From Streptococcus pneumoniae (GTDB lineage Bacteria; Bacillota; Bacilli; Lactobacillales; Streptococcaceae), in the NCBI RefSeq assembly GCF_001347015.1, contig NZ_CFGI01000007.1, positions 1 to 64,000 on the forward strand: a stretch of 64,000 nucleotides of DNA, in the 5' to 3' direction. The translations under genes were made by a program, and so were the position numbers. The notes below the pieces were generated by a model. That model was not told where the DNA came from, ran no database searches, and saw only the letters and a program-made list of their open reading frames with translations. Below, one piece after another: positions 46,945 through 54,830 of this stretch. Every line of letters begins with the position of its first letter. Position 1 is the stretch's first letter.

Positions 46945-47925
46945 ATGAATCAAGATAGGAATAAACTGCTCTCTAAAATTGCTTATCTGTATTATATTGA
47001 AAACTTAAATCAGTCACAAATAGCAGCAAAATTAGGAATTTATAGAACCTCTATTAGTAGAATGTTAACAGAAGCAAGGAATGCAGGAATTGTTAAAATT
47101 GAAATAGAGAATTTTGATACCAATATGTTTAAGTTGGAAAATTATGTAAAAGAAAAATACAGTTTGGAAAGTTTAGAAATTATTCCAAATGAATTTGATG
47201 ATACTCCAACAATTTTATCTGAAAGAATTTCTCAAGTTGCAGCAGGCGTCCTTAGGAATCTAATTGATGATAATATGAAAATTGGCTTTTCTTGGGGGAA
47301 AAGTTTAAGTAATTTAGTAGATTTAATTCACAGTAAAAGTGTCCGAAATGTTCACTTCTATCCTCTAGCAGGTGGTCCTAGTCACATACACGCTAAATAC
47401 CATGTGAATACACTGATCTATGAAATGTCTAGAAAATTTCATGGAGAGTGTACATTTATGAATGCAACGATTGTGCAAGAAAATAAATTGTTAGCAGATG
47501 GTATTTTGCAATCAAGATATTTTGAAGATTTGAAAAATAGTTGGAAAGATTTAGATATAGCTGTGGTTGGGATTGGTGATTTTAGTAATAAAGGAAAACA
47601 TCAATGGTTAGACATGCTTACAGAGGATGACTTTAAAGAATTAACCAAAGTTAAAACTGTAGGAGAAATTTGTTGTCGATTTTTTGATTCAAAAGGTAAA
47701 GAAGTCTATGAAAACTTACAGGAAAGAACGATAGCAATCTCTTTGGAAGATTTAAAAAATATTCCTCAAAGTTTAGCTGTTGCTTACGGTGATACGAAAG
47801 TATCTGCGATTCTTTCTGTCTTGCGTGCTAATCTAGTAAATCATCTGATTACAGATAAAATAACAATTTTAAAAGTTTTGGAAGAAGATGGGGATTTTTC
47901 TTTTCGAAATATTTTATGCGAGTGA
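46945..47925 (+). CDS. SorC-family sugar-binding transcriptional regulator
   Basis: 326 aa. The N-terminal sigma-like helix-turn-helix (NQSQIAAKLGIYRTSISRML, about 18-40) is joined to an isomerase-like effector domain (GFSWGKSLSNLVDL, FYPLAGGPSHIHAKYHVN, AVVGIGDF). Family members bind sugar phosphates and often activate. It is cotranscribed with the DeoR gene. The repeated box ACACATTTGTGC before the two downstream promoters is a candidate binding site. Confidence 0.9.
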   Translation: MNQDRNKLLSKIAYLYYIENLNQSQIAAKLGIYRTSISRMLTEARNAGIVKIEIENFDTNMFKLENYVKEKYSLESLEIIPNEFDDTPTILSERISQVAAGVLRNLIDDNMKIGFSWGKSLSNLVDLIHSKSVRNVHFYPLAGGPSHIHAKYHVNTLIYEMSRKFHGECTFMNATIVQENKLLADGILQSRYFEDLKNSWKDLDIAVVGIGDFSNKGKHQWLDMLTEDDFKELTKVKTVGEICCRFFDSKGKEVYENLQERTIAISLEDLKNIPQSLAVAYGDTKVSAILSVLRANLVNHLITDKITILKVLEEDGDFSFRNILCE

Positions 47926-47928
47926 AAA

Positions 47929-47957
47929 TGATAGACTGATCAGTTTATCGTTTTTTC
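47929..47957 (+). terminator. Regulator operon terminator
   Basis: GATAGACTGAT and its partner ATCAGTTTATC form a near-perfect 10-bp hairpin followed by GTTTTTTC. Confidence 0.8.
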
Positions 47958-47970
47958 TTTTTAGCTAATT

Positions 47971-47982
47971 GCACATTTGTGC
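47971..47982. promoter_or_regulatory. Palindromic activator box before PTS promoter
   Basis: GCACATTTGTGC (GCACA-TT-TGTGC). Its centre lies 79 bp before the predicted PTS start site. The near-identical box at 50126 has the same placement at the glycyl-radical-enzyme promoter. Confidence 0.6.
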
Positions 47983-48020
47983 TTATATAAATAAAAATTG
48001 TTTATTTGTTGATTTTTGGA

Positions 48021-48049
48021 TTGACAAGTTTCTTATGTAGTTGTATTCT
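48021..48049 (+). promoter_or_regulatory. PTS operon promoter
   Basis: Consensus TTGACA (48021-48026), a 17-bp spacer and TATTCT (48044-48049). The region after it to 48110 is AT-rich with the near-palindrome TGAAAAAAGCTTTTTACA. Confidence 0.85.
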
Positions 48050-48120
48050 ATAGTTACAAAAGAAAATTTTAAAATTTCAAATGAAAAAAGCTTTTTACAT
48101 AGTGAAATGAGGAGGAATTT

Positions 48121-48441
48121 ATGGAAATTATTGTTCCAGATCAAATTATCATGGGTTTAATTTTATATGCTGGCGATGCGAAACAACATATTTATAAAGC
48201 GTTAGATTATATAAAAAACGGTACATGTGAACGATGTGAAGAAGAAATCCAGTTAGCTGATGCAGCCTTATTAGAAGCCCATAATCTACAAACAAAATTC
48301 TTGGCACAGGAAGCGTCTGGTACAAAGACAGAAATTACAGCTCTCTTTGTTCATTCACAAGATCATCTCATGACTAGTATGACGGAGATTAATTTAATCA
48401 AAGAAATTATTAGTTTGAGAAAAGAACTTCATAAAAAATAA
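48121..48441 (+). CDS. PTS lactose/cellobiose-type EIIA
   Basis: A 106-aa three-helix EIIA of the lactose/cellobiose family. It accepts phosphate from HPr on the His in FVHSQDHLM and passes it to EIIB. Strong ribosome binding site GAGGAGG. First gene of a IIA-IIB-IIC-enzyme-aldolase-dehydrogenase series. It carries a CERCEE pair of cysteines near residue 40 whose role is unknown. Confidence 0.92.
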   Translation: MEIIVPDQIIMGLILYAGDAKQHIYKALDYIKNGTCERCEEEIQLADAALLEAHNLQTKFLAQEASGTKTEITALFVHSQDHLMTSMTEINLIKEIISLRKELHKK

Positions 48442-48474
48442 TACTAGAGTATTAACATAGAGGAGGAAAATATA

Positions 48475-48783
48475 ATGGTGAAGATTGGTTTGTTTTGTGC
48501 AGCAGGATTTTCTACTGGTATGCTTGTAAATAATATGAAAATTGCAGCGCAATCTAGTGGAGTTGAGGCAGAAATAGAGGCGTTTTCTCAGTCTAAATTA
48601 GCGGATTATGCCCCAAATATAGATGTTGCACTATTGGGGCCTCAAGTTGCTTATACATTAGATAAATCAAAAGAAATTTGTGATAAGTGTGATGTTCCGA
48701 TAGCTGTTATTCCGATGATGGACTATGGTATGTTAGATGGGAAAAAAGTATTAGATTTGGCCCTATCTTTGATTAGTGGGTAA
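48475..48783 (+). CDS. PTS lactose/cellobiose-type EIIB
   Basis: A 102-aa cytosolic EIIB with phospho-acceptor Cys8 in MVKIGLFCAAGFSTGML, the usual family position. It phosphorylates the incoming sugar at EIIC. GAGGAGG precedes the ATG. Confidence 0.93.
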   Translation: MVKIGLFCAAGFSTGMLVNNMKIAAQSSGVEAEIEAFSQSKLADYAPNIDVALLGPQVAYTLDKSKEICDKCDVPIAVIPMMDYGMLDGKKVLDLALSLISG

Positions 48784-48799
48784 GAAAAGGAGATTTATT

Positions 48800-50098
48800 A
48801 TGGCAAAGATGGATGTTCAGAAAATCATTGCACCAATGATGAAATTTGTGAATATGCGTGGTATTATAGCTCTAAAAGATGGTATGTTGGCTATTTTACC
48901 ATTAACAGTAGTTGGGAGTTTGTTCTTAATTATGGGGCAATTACCCTTTGAAGGATTGAATCAAAGTATTGCTAGTGTATTTGGGGCAGACTGGACAGAG
49001 CCTTTTATGCAAGTCTATTCAGGAACTTTTGCTATTATGGGTCTAATTTCTTGTTTTTCAATTGCCTATTCTTATGCTAAGAATAGCGGAGTAGAGGCAT
49101 TGCCAGCTGGGGTTCTTTCTGTATCTGCATTCTTTATTTTGCTAAGATCATCTTATATCCCTAAACAAGGTGAGGCGATTGGGGACGCTATTAGTAAAGT
49201 TTGGTTTGGAGGTCAAGGAATTATCGGTGCTATCATTATAGGTTTGGTAGTAGGAAGTATTTATACCTTCTTTATAAAGAGAAAAATTGTTATTAAGATG
49301 CCAGAACAAGTTCCACAAGCTATTGCCAAACAGTTTGAAGCAATGATTCCAGCATTTGTAATTTTCTTATCTTCTATGATTGTATATATTTTAGCGAAGT
49401 CATTGACTAATGGCGGAACATTTATTGAAATGATTTATTCTGCTATTCAAGTTCCATTGCAAGGTTTAACTGGATCTTTGTATGGTGCGATTGGAATTGC
49501 CTTTTTCATATCATTTTTATGGTGGTTTGGTGTCCATGGACAATCGGTAGTAAATGGAGTAGTGACAGCTCTGCTTTTATCTAATCTTGATGCTAATAAA
49601 GCTATGTTAGCCTCTGGTAATCTATCATTAGAAAATGGTGCACATATTGTTACTCAACAATTTTTAGATTCATTTTTAATTCTATCAGGTTCAGGGATTA
49701 CGTTTGGACTTGTAGTTGCCATGCTTTTTGCAGCAAAATCTAAACAGTACCAAGCGTTAGGGAAAGTAGCAGCTTTTCCAGCAATATTTAACGTAAATGA
49801 GCCAGTTGTATTTGGATTTCCGATTGTCATGAATCCAGTTATGTTTGTACCTTTCATTCTTGTTCCTGTACTTGCAGCTGTGATAGTATATGGAGCTATT
49901 GCAACAGGTTTCATGCAGCCATTCTCAGGGGTAACATTGCCTTGGAGCACCCCAGCTATTCTATCAGGATTTTTGGTGGGTGGATGGCAAGGTGTTGTGA
50001 CTCAGTTATTAGTATTGGCGATGTCTACAGTGGTTTACTTTCCATTCTTTAAGATACAAGATCGTTTAGCTTACCAAAATGAAATCAAACAATCTTAG
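48800..50098 (+). CDS. PTS lactose/cellobiose-type EIIC permease
   Basis: 432 aa from ATG 48800 (AAAAGGAG upstream). About ten membrane helices; the family substrate loop is near NEPVVFGFPIVMNPVMFVPF, and the WWFGVHGQSVVNGVV segment is present. It imports and phosphorylates a carbohydrate or polyol with EIIA/EIIB. Operon context argues against ordinary cellobiose: no phospho-beta-glucosidase is nearby, and a radical enzyme and aldolase follow instead. Confidence 0.92.
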   Translation: MAKMDVQKIIAPMMKFVNMRGIIALKDGMLAILPLTVVGSLFLIMGQLPFEGLNQSIASVFGADWTEPFMQVYSGTFAIMGLISCFSIAYSYAKNSGVEALPAGVLSVSAFFILLRSSYIPKQGEAIGDAISKVWFGGQGIIGAIIIGLVVGSIYTFFIKRKIVIKMPEQVPQAIAKQFEAMIPAFVIFLSSMIVYILAKSLTNGGTFIEMIYSAIQVPLQGLTGSLYGAIGIAFFISFLWWFGVHGQSVVNGVVTALLLSNLDANKAMLASGNLSLENGAHIVTQQFLDSFLILSGSGITFGLVVAMLFAAKSKQYQALGKVAAFPAIFNVNEPVVFGFPIVMNPVMFVPFILVPVLAAVIVYGAIATGFMQPFSGVTLPWSTPAILSGFLVGGWQGVVTQLLVLAMSTVVYFPFFKIQDRLAYQNEIKQS

Positions 50099-50125
50099 AG
50101 GCATTTGTGTGTTACTGTTAAACTC

Positions 50126-50137
50126 ACACATTTGTGC
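50126..50137. promoter_or_regulatory. Palindromic activator box before GRE promoter
   Basis: ACACATTTGTGC, 11 of 12 bases identical to the box at 47971 and 37 nt upstream of the -35 (38 nt there). Its centre is about 79 bp before the predicted start. A likely SorC-family activator site. Confidence 0.6.
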
Positions 50138-50174
50138 TAAAAATTAGGGAGTTAAAGTTTTTCTAGTTAAAAGC

Positions 50175-50203
50175 TTGAAATTCTCTAAAAAATTAGGTAT
50201 TAT
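50175..50203 (+). promoter_or_regulatory. Glycyl-radical-enzyme promoter
   Basis: TTGAAA (50175-50180), a 17-bp spacer and TATTAT (50198-50203). The operator repeats begin at the -10. Confidence 0.75.
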
Positions 50204-50238
50204 ATTTTCGAAAGAAACAAAAATATTTTCGAAAGAAA
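50203..50238. promoter_or_regulatory. DeoR-type operator pair at GRE promoter
   Basis: TATTTTCGAAAGAAA occurs twice (50203-50217 and 50224-50238), spaced exactly 21 bp. It overlaps the start site, a repressing position. The core CGAAAG and the spacing match 46105/46126. Confidence 0.7.
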
Positions 50239-50248
50239 GGTGCTTACG

Positions 50249-52687
50249 ATGGTAAATACAGAAGTAGCAAGAACAACAATCAAGACAGAATATTTTGGCA
50301 GCCTTACTGAAAGGATGAACAAATATCGAGAAGATGTTTTAAATAAAAAACCTTATATTGATGCTGAAAGAGCAGTTTTAGCAACACGCGCTTATGATCG
50401 ATATAAGGAACAACCTAATGTCCTAAAACGTGCCTATATGCTCAAAGAAATTTTGGAAAATATGACTATCTATATCGAAGAAGAATCTATGATTGCGGGA
50501 AATCAAGCTTCTTCCAATAAAGATGCTCCTATTTTTCCAGAATATACGCTAGAATTTGTTCTCAATGAGTTGGATCTTTTTGAAAAGCGTGATGGAGATG
50601 TTTTCTATATTACTGAAGAAACAAAAGAACAACTTAGAAGTATTGCTCCGTTTTGGGAAAATAATAATTTACGTGCTAGAGCTGGTGCCTTGTTACCTGA
50701 AGAAGTGTCTGTTTATATGGAAACAGGATTCTTCGGTATGGAAGGTAAGATGAATTCTGGAGATGCTCACTTAGCAGTTAACTATCAGAAACTGTTGCAA
50801 TTTGGTTTAAGAGGTTTTGAAGAGCGGGCTCGTAAAGCGAAAACAGCGCTAGATTTAACAGATCCAGCAAGTATTGATAAATATCATTTTTACGACTCTA
50901 TATTTATCGTAATCGATGCTATTAAAGTATATGCAAATCGCTTTGTTGATCTTGCTAAAAGTTTAGCCGAAAATGCAAATCCTAAACGTAAGAAAGAATT
51001 ACTTGAGATTGCAGATATTTGCTCTCGAGTCCCATATGAACCGGCAACTACTTTTGCAGAAGCTATTCAATCAGTTTGGTTTATTCAATGTATTTTACAA
51101 ATTGAATCTAATGGCCACTCTCTTTCATATGGTCGTTTTGATCAATATATGTATCCATATATGAAGGCTGATTTAGAAAGTGGTAAAGAAACAGAAGATA
51201 GCATTGTTGAACGTCTGACAAATCTTTGGATTAAGACAATTACAATTAATAAGGTTCGCAGTCAAGCACATACATTTTCTTCAGCAGGAAGTCCTTTATA
51301 TCAAAATGTTACAATTGGTGGACAGACTCGAGATAAGAAGGATGCTGTTAACCCATTATCTTATTTGGTATTAAAATCAGTTGCACAAACCCATCTACCG
51401 CAACCTAATCTAACTGTACGTTACCATGCAGGTTTAGATGCTCGTTTCATGAATGAGTGTATTGAAGTGATGAAACTTGGTTTTGGTATGCCTGCATTTA
51501 ATAATGATGAGATTATTATTCCTTCTTTTATTGCAAAAGGAGTATTGGAAGACGATGCTTATGATTACAGTGCCATTGGATGTGTTGAAACAGCAGTTCC
51601 AGGGAAATGGGGCTATCGTTGCACAGGTATGAGTTATATGAACTTCCCTAAGGTTCTACTTATCACGATGAATGATGGAATTGATCCGGCTTCGGGTAAA
51701 CGGTTTGCACCAAGCTTTGGTCATTTTAAGGATATGAAGAACTTTTCTGAATTAGAAAATGCTTGGGATAAAACACTAAGATATTTGACACGAATGAGTG
51801 TTATTGTTGAAAATTCTATTGATTTATCATTGGAACGAGAAGTTCCTGATATTCTATGTTCAGCATTGACTGATGATTGTATTGGTCGTGGAAAACACCT
51901 TAAAGAAGGTGGAGCAGTATATGATTATATATCAGGTTTGCAAGTTGGAATTGCAAATTTGTCGGATTCATTAGCTGCAATTAAAAAATTGGTATTTGAG
52001 GAAGAACGTATAAGCCCAAGTCAGCTTTGGCATGCACTGGAAACAGATTATGCTGGAGAAGAAGGTAAGGCAATTCAAGAAATGTTGATTCATGATGCAC
52101 CTAAGTACGGTAATGATGATGATTATGCTGATAAATTAGTTACGGCTGCTTATGACATTTATGTTGATGAAATTGCTAAATATCCTAATACACGTTATGG
52201 AAGAGGTCCTATTGGAGGAATTCGTTATTCAGGAACATCTTCTATCTCAGCCAACGTAGGACAGGGACGTGGGACATTAGCAACTCCAGATGGCCGCAAT
52301 GCAGGTACACCGCTAGCAGAGGGTTGTTCACCATCACATAATATGGATCAACACGGTCCTACATCTGTTTTAAAATCTGTTTCAAAATTACCAACAGATG
52401 AAATCGTAGGTGGGGTTCTCTTAAATCAGAAAGTAAATCCTCAAACGTTAGCCAAAGAAGAAGATAAATTAAAACTAATTGCTTTGTTACGAACATTCTT
52501 TAATCGTTTACATGGGTACCATATTCAATACAATGTTGTTTCCAGAGAGACGTTGATTGACGCTCAGAAACATCCTGAAAAACACAGAGATTTAATTGTT
52601 CGTGTTGCAGGATACTCTGCATTCTTCAATGTTCTTTCTAAGGCAACCCAAGATGATATTATAGGACGTACTGAGCATACTTTGTAA
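50249..52687 (+). CDS. Glycyl radical enzyme, dehydratase/lyase class (PflD-like)
   Basis: 812 aa from ATG 50249 (GAAAGGTG upstream). The radical site is RVAGYSAFF with Gly788 and the active-site motif is SAIGCVETAVPG with Cys445. True pyruvate formate-lyases have two adjacent cysteines at that site. The single Cys followed by Val-Glu is the pattern of dehydratases and C-X lyases (glycerol/diol dehydratase, choline lyase), so the common label formate acetyltransferase is probably wrong. The partner aldolase and GldA-type dehydrogenase imply a PTS-delivered substrate that is dehydrated and then cleaved. A 1,5-anhydroglucitol-6-phosphate-type substrate is one candidate. Confidence 0.9.
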   Translation: MVNTEVARTTIKTEYFGSLTERMNKYREDVLNKKPYIDAERAVLATRAYDRYKEQPNVLKRAYMLKEILENMTIYIEEESMIAGNQASSNKDAPIFPEYTLEFVLNELDLFEKRDGDVFYITEETKEQLRSIAPFWENNNLRARAGALLPEEVSVYMETGFFGMEGKMNSGDAHLAVNYQKLLQFGLRGFEERARKAKTALDLTDPASIDKYHFYDSIFIVIDAIKVYANRFVDLAKSLAENANPKRKKELLEIADICSRVPYEPATTFAEAIQSVWFIQCILQIESNGHSLSYGRFDQYMYPYMKADLESGKETEDSIVERLTNLWIKTITINKVRSQAHTFSSAGSPLYQNVTIGGQTRDKKDAVNPLSYLVLKSVAQTHLPQPNLTVRYHAGLDARFMNECIEVMKLGFGMPAFNNDEIIIPSFIAKGVLEDDAYDYSAIGCVETAVPGKWGYRCTGMSYMNFPKVLLITMNDGIDPASGKRFAPSFGHFKDMKNFSELENAWDKTLRYLTRMSVIVENSIDLSLEREVPDILCSALTDDCIGRGKHLKEGGAVYDYISGLQVGIANLSDSLAAIKKLVFEEERISPSQLWHALETDYAGEEGKAIQEMLIHDAPKYGNDDDYADKLVTAAYDIYVDEIAKYPNTRYGRGPIGGIRYSGTSSISANVGQGRGTLATPDGRNAGTPLAEGCSPSHNMDQHGPTSVLKSVSKLPTDEIVGGVLLNQKVNPQTLAKEEDKLKLIALLRTFFNRLHGYHIQYNVVSRETLIDAQKHPEKHRDLIVRVAGYSAFFNVLSKATQDDIIGRTEHTL

Positions 52688-52705
52688 AATAAAGAGGTTC
52701 TTTTT

Positions 52706-53374
52706 ATGGAATTTATGCTTGACACATTAAATTTAGATGAGATTAAAAAATGGTCTGAAATTTTACCGCTAGCTGGGGTAACTTCAAATCCCACTATTGC
52801 CAAAAGAGAGGGTTCTATTAATTTTTTTGAACGAATCAAAGATGTAAGAGAATTGATTGGCTCTACACCCTCTATTCATGTTCAGGTGATTTCTCAAGAT
52901 TTTGAAGGTATCTTAAAAGATGCTCATGAAATTCGGAGACAAGCAGGAGATGATATATTTATCAAAGTACCTGTTACTCCAGCTGGATTACGTGCAATAA
53001 AGGTGCTAAAAAAAGAGGGCTATCATATCACTGCAACAGCTATTTATACAGTTATTCAGGGATTATTAGCTATTGAAGCAGGAGCGGATTACCTAGCTCC
53101 ATATTATAACAGAATGGAGAATCTGAACATCGATTCAAATTCTGTCATTCGTCAATTAGCTCTTGCTATTGATAAACAGAACTCTCCTAGTAAGATTTTA
53201 GCCGCATCCTTTAAAAATGTAGCACAAGTAAATAATGCTTTAGCTGCAGGTGCGCATGCTGTTACAGCAGGAGCAGATGTTTTTGAATCAGCTTTCGCCA
53301 TGCCATCTATCCAAAAGGCGGTTGACGATTTTTCTGATGATTGGTTTGTTATTCAAAATAGTCGTTCCATCTAG
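52706..53374 (+). CDS. Fructose-6-phosphate aldolase / transaldolase-like protein
   Basis: 222 aa, the short FSA/TalC class I aldolase. The Schiff-base lysine is Lys87 in [21 protein letters not shown] and [13 protein letters not shown] are family signatures. FSA enzymes cleave a ketose phosphate to glyceraldehyde-3-phosphate and a C3 ketone such as dihydroxyacetone or hydroxyacetone, which the next gene product could reduce. AAAGAGG precedes the ATG, 18 nt after the radical enzyme. Full transaldolase activity is unlikely at this length. Confidence 0.9.
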   Translation: MEFMLDTLNLDEIKKWSEILPLAGVTSNPTIAKREGSINFFERIKDVRELIGSTPSIHVQVISQDFEGILKDAHEIRRQAGDDIFIKVPVTPAGLRAIKVLKKEGYHITATAIYTVIQGLLAIEAGADYLAPYYNRMENLNIDSNSVIRQLALAIDKQNSPSKILAASFKNVAQVNNALAAGAHAVTAGADVFESAFAMPSIQKAVDDFSDDWFVIQNSRSI

Positions 53375-53391
53375 GTAGAGAGGAAATACAT

Positions 53392-54480
53392 ATGAGAATT
53401 TTTGCTAGCCCTTCTAGATATATTCAAGGGGAAAATGCCTTGTTTGAAAATGCCAAATCAATATTGGATTTGGGAAATCGTCCTATTCTATTATGCGATC
53501 GGTTGGTTTATGATATTGTTGGAAAACGATTTGAAGATTACCTACATAGGTATGGTTTCCATATTGTTCTAGCTCAGTTTAATGGTGAAGCTTCTGACAA
53601 TGAAATCAATCGAGTTGTTGCCTTGGCTGAGAAAGAAAATTGTGATAGTATTATCGGGCTTGGTGGTGGAAAGACGATTGATAGTGCAAAAGCTATTGCA
53701 GATTTGATTGAAAAGCCTGTTATTATTGCTCCAACAATTGCATCGACCGACGCACCTGTATCTGCTTTATCTGTTATTTATACAGATGAAGGTGCATTTG
53801 ATCATTATCTATTTTATTCTAAAAATCCAGATTTAGTTTTGGTTGATACAAAAGTTATTTCACAAGCCCCTAAGCGTTTATTAGCGTCTGGTATTGCAGA
53901 TGGTTTAGCAACTTGGGTTGAGGCGCGTGCGGTTATGCAGGCAAATGGAAAAACTATGTTGGGACAACAGCAAACGTTGGCTGGAGTTGCAATTGCGAAG
54001 AAATGTGAAGAAACGTTGTTTGCAGATGGTTTACAGGCTATGGCAGCTTGTGAAGCTAAAGTGGTGACACCAGCATTAGAAAATATTGTTGAAGCTAATA
54101 CTTTATTGAGTGGCCTAGGTTTTGAAAGTGGAGGATTAGCTGCGGCGCATGCGATTCATAATGGTTTTACTGCATTGACAGGTGACATTCATCATTTAAC
54201 ACATGGTGAAAAAGTAGCTTATGGAACTTTGGTACAACTTTTATTAGAAAATAGACCTAAAGAAGAACTTGATAAGTATATTGAGTTTTACAAAAAAATT
54301 GGTATGCCAACAACTCTAAAAGAAATGCATTTAGATCAAGTTGGATATGATGATTTAATAAAAGTTGGTAAACAAGCAACTATGGAGGGTGAGACAATCC
54401 ATCAGATGCCGTTTAAGATTTCGCCTTCAGATGTTGCTCAAGCTATCATCGCTGTAGACGCCTATGTAAATTCAAAATAA
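53392..54480 (+). CDS. gldA: GldA-like iron-containing alcohol dehydrogenase
   Basis: 362 aa, glycerol dehydrogenase family. NAD-binding GLGGGKTIDSAKAIA lies near residue 90. Metal ligands are Asp in TDAPVSALSV and two His in AAAHAIHNGF and HLTHGEKVAYG. It interconverts glycerol/dihydroxyacetone or 1,2-propanediol/hydroxyacetone. In this cluster it should run as a reductase of the aldolase product, recycling NADH. Last gene of the cluster, followed by a terminator. Confidence 0.93.
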   Translation: MRIFASPSRYIQGENALFENAKSILDLGNRPILLCDRLVYDIVGKRFEDYLHRYGFHIVLAQFNGEASDNEINRVVALAEKENCDSIIGLGGGKTIDSAKAIADLIEKPVIIAPTIASTDAPVSALSVIYTDEGAFDHYLFYSKNPDLVLVDTKVISQAPKRLLASGIADGLATWVEARAVMQANGKTMLGQQQTLAGVAIAKKCEETLFADGLQAMAACEAKVVTPALENIVEANTLLSGLGFESGGLAAAHAIHNGFTALTGDIHHLTHGEKVAYGTLVQLLLENRPKEELDKYIEFYKKIGMPTTLKEMHLDQVGYDDLIKVGKQATMEGETIHQMPFKISPSDVAQAIIAVDAYVNSK

Positions 54481-54487
54481 ACAATAA

Positions 54488-54520
54488 GGACTACTGTTTT
54501 CCAAATGGTAGTCTTTTATT
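54488..54520 (+). terminator. GRE cluster terminator
   Basis: GACTAC.GTTT and AAAT.GTAGTC form the stem, followed by TTTTATT. The remaining 270 nt up to leuS hold its promoter and otherwise no gene I can support. Confidence 0.8.
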
Positions 54521-54796
54521 GATCCTCGTATTGAATCCGACGTTCTTCATAAATCAAAAAGCGACATAGGTTGTCGGCTATTTATTATAAATACATTAAT
54601 TAGCATTCCAGTCGTATCTTCGGTCTAAAATTAGTATTTTGTGTTATAAGAGATAAGCTTCTTGTTGTGCTCTTTGATTTCCCGCATAACAATAAGATAA
54701 AAAAGTGAGTGATAGAGCAATCCATAGTCATCAAAATTAATGAGATACAGTATACAGTTTTTTCTTTTAACACATTTCAAATTCCCTCAAAAATGG

Positions 54797-54802
54797 TATA
54801 AT
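54797..54802 (+). promoter_or_regulatory. leuS promoter -10
   Basis: TATAAT preceded by TGG (extended -10), 28 bp before the ATG. The short leader holds no T-box, so leuS is not under T-box control here. Confidence 0.65.
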
Positions 54803-54830
54803 AGTAACATCACAAAATTGGAGAGAGACC

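Noticed and set aside
48085-48110. cre site before the PTS operon (TGAAAAAAGCTTTTTACA)
   Set aside because: The half-sites are 4 bp too far apart and the central CG is missing; the cre consensus does not fit.
50249-52687. Calling the glycyl radical enzyme pyruvate formate-lyase
   Set aside because: The active site has a single Cys (GCVET), not the Cys-Cys of PFL, and the gene context is aldolase plus GldA.
54516-54800. Short minus-strand frame (IADNLCRFLIYEERRIQYED) between gldA and leuS
   Set aside because: Only about 20 codons, preceded by stops, with no start; possibly a remnant of a mobile-element gene, but too short to support.
54700-54830. T-box leader for leuS
   Set aside because: The extended -10 is only 28 bp from the start codon, so there is no room for a T-box.
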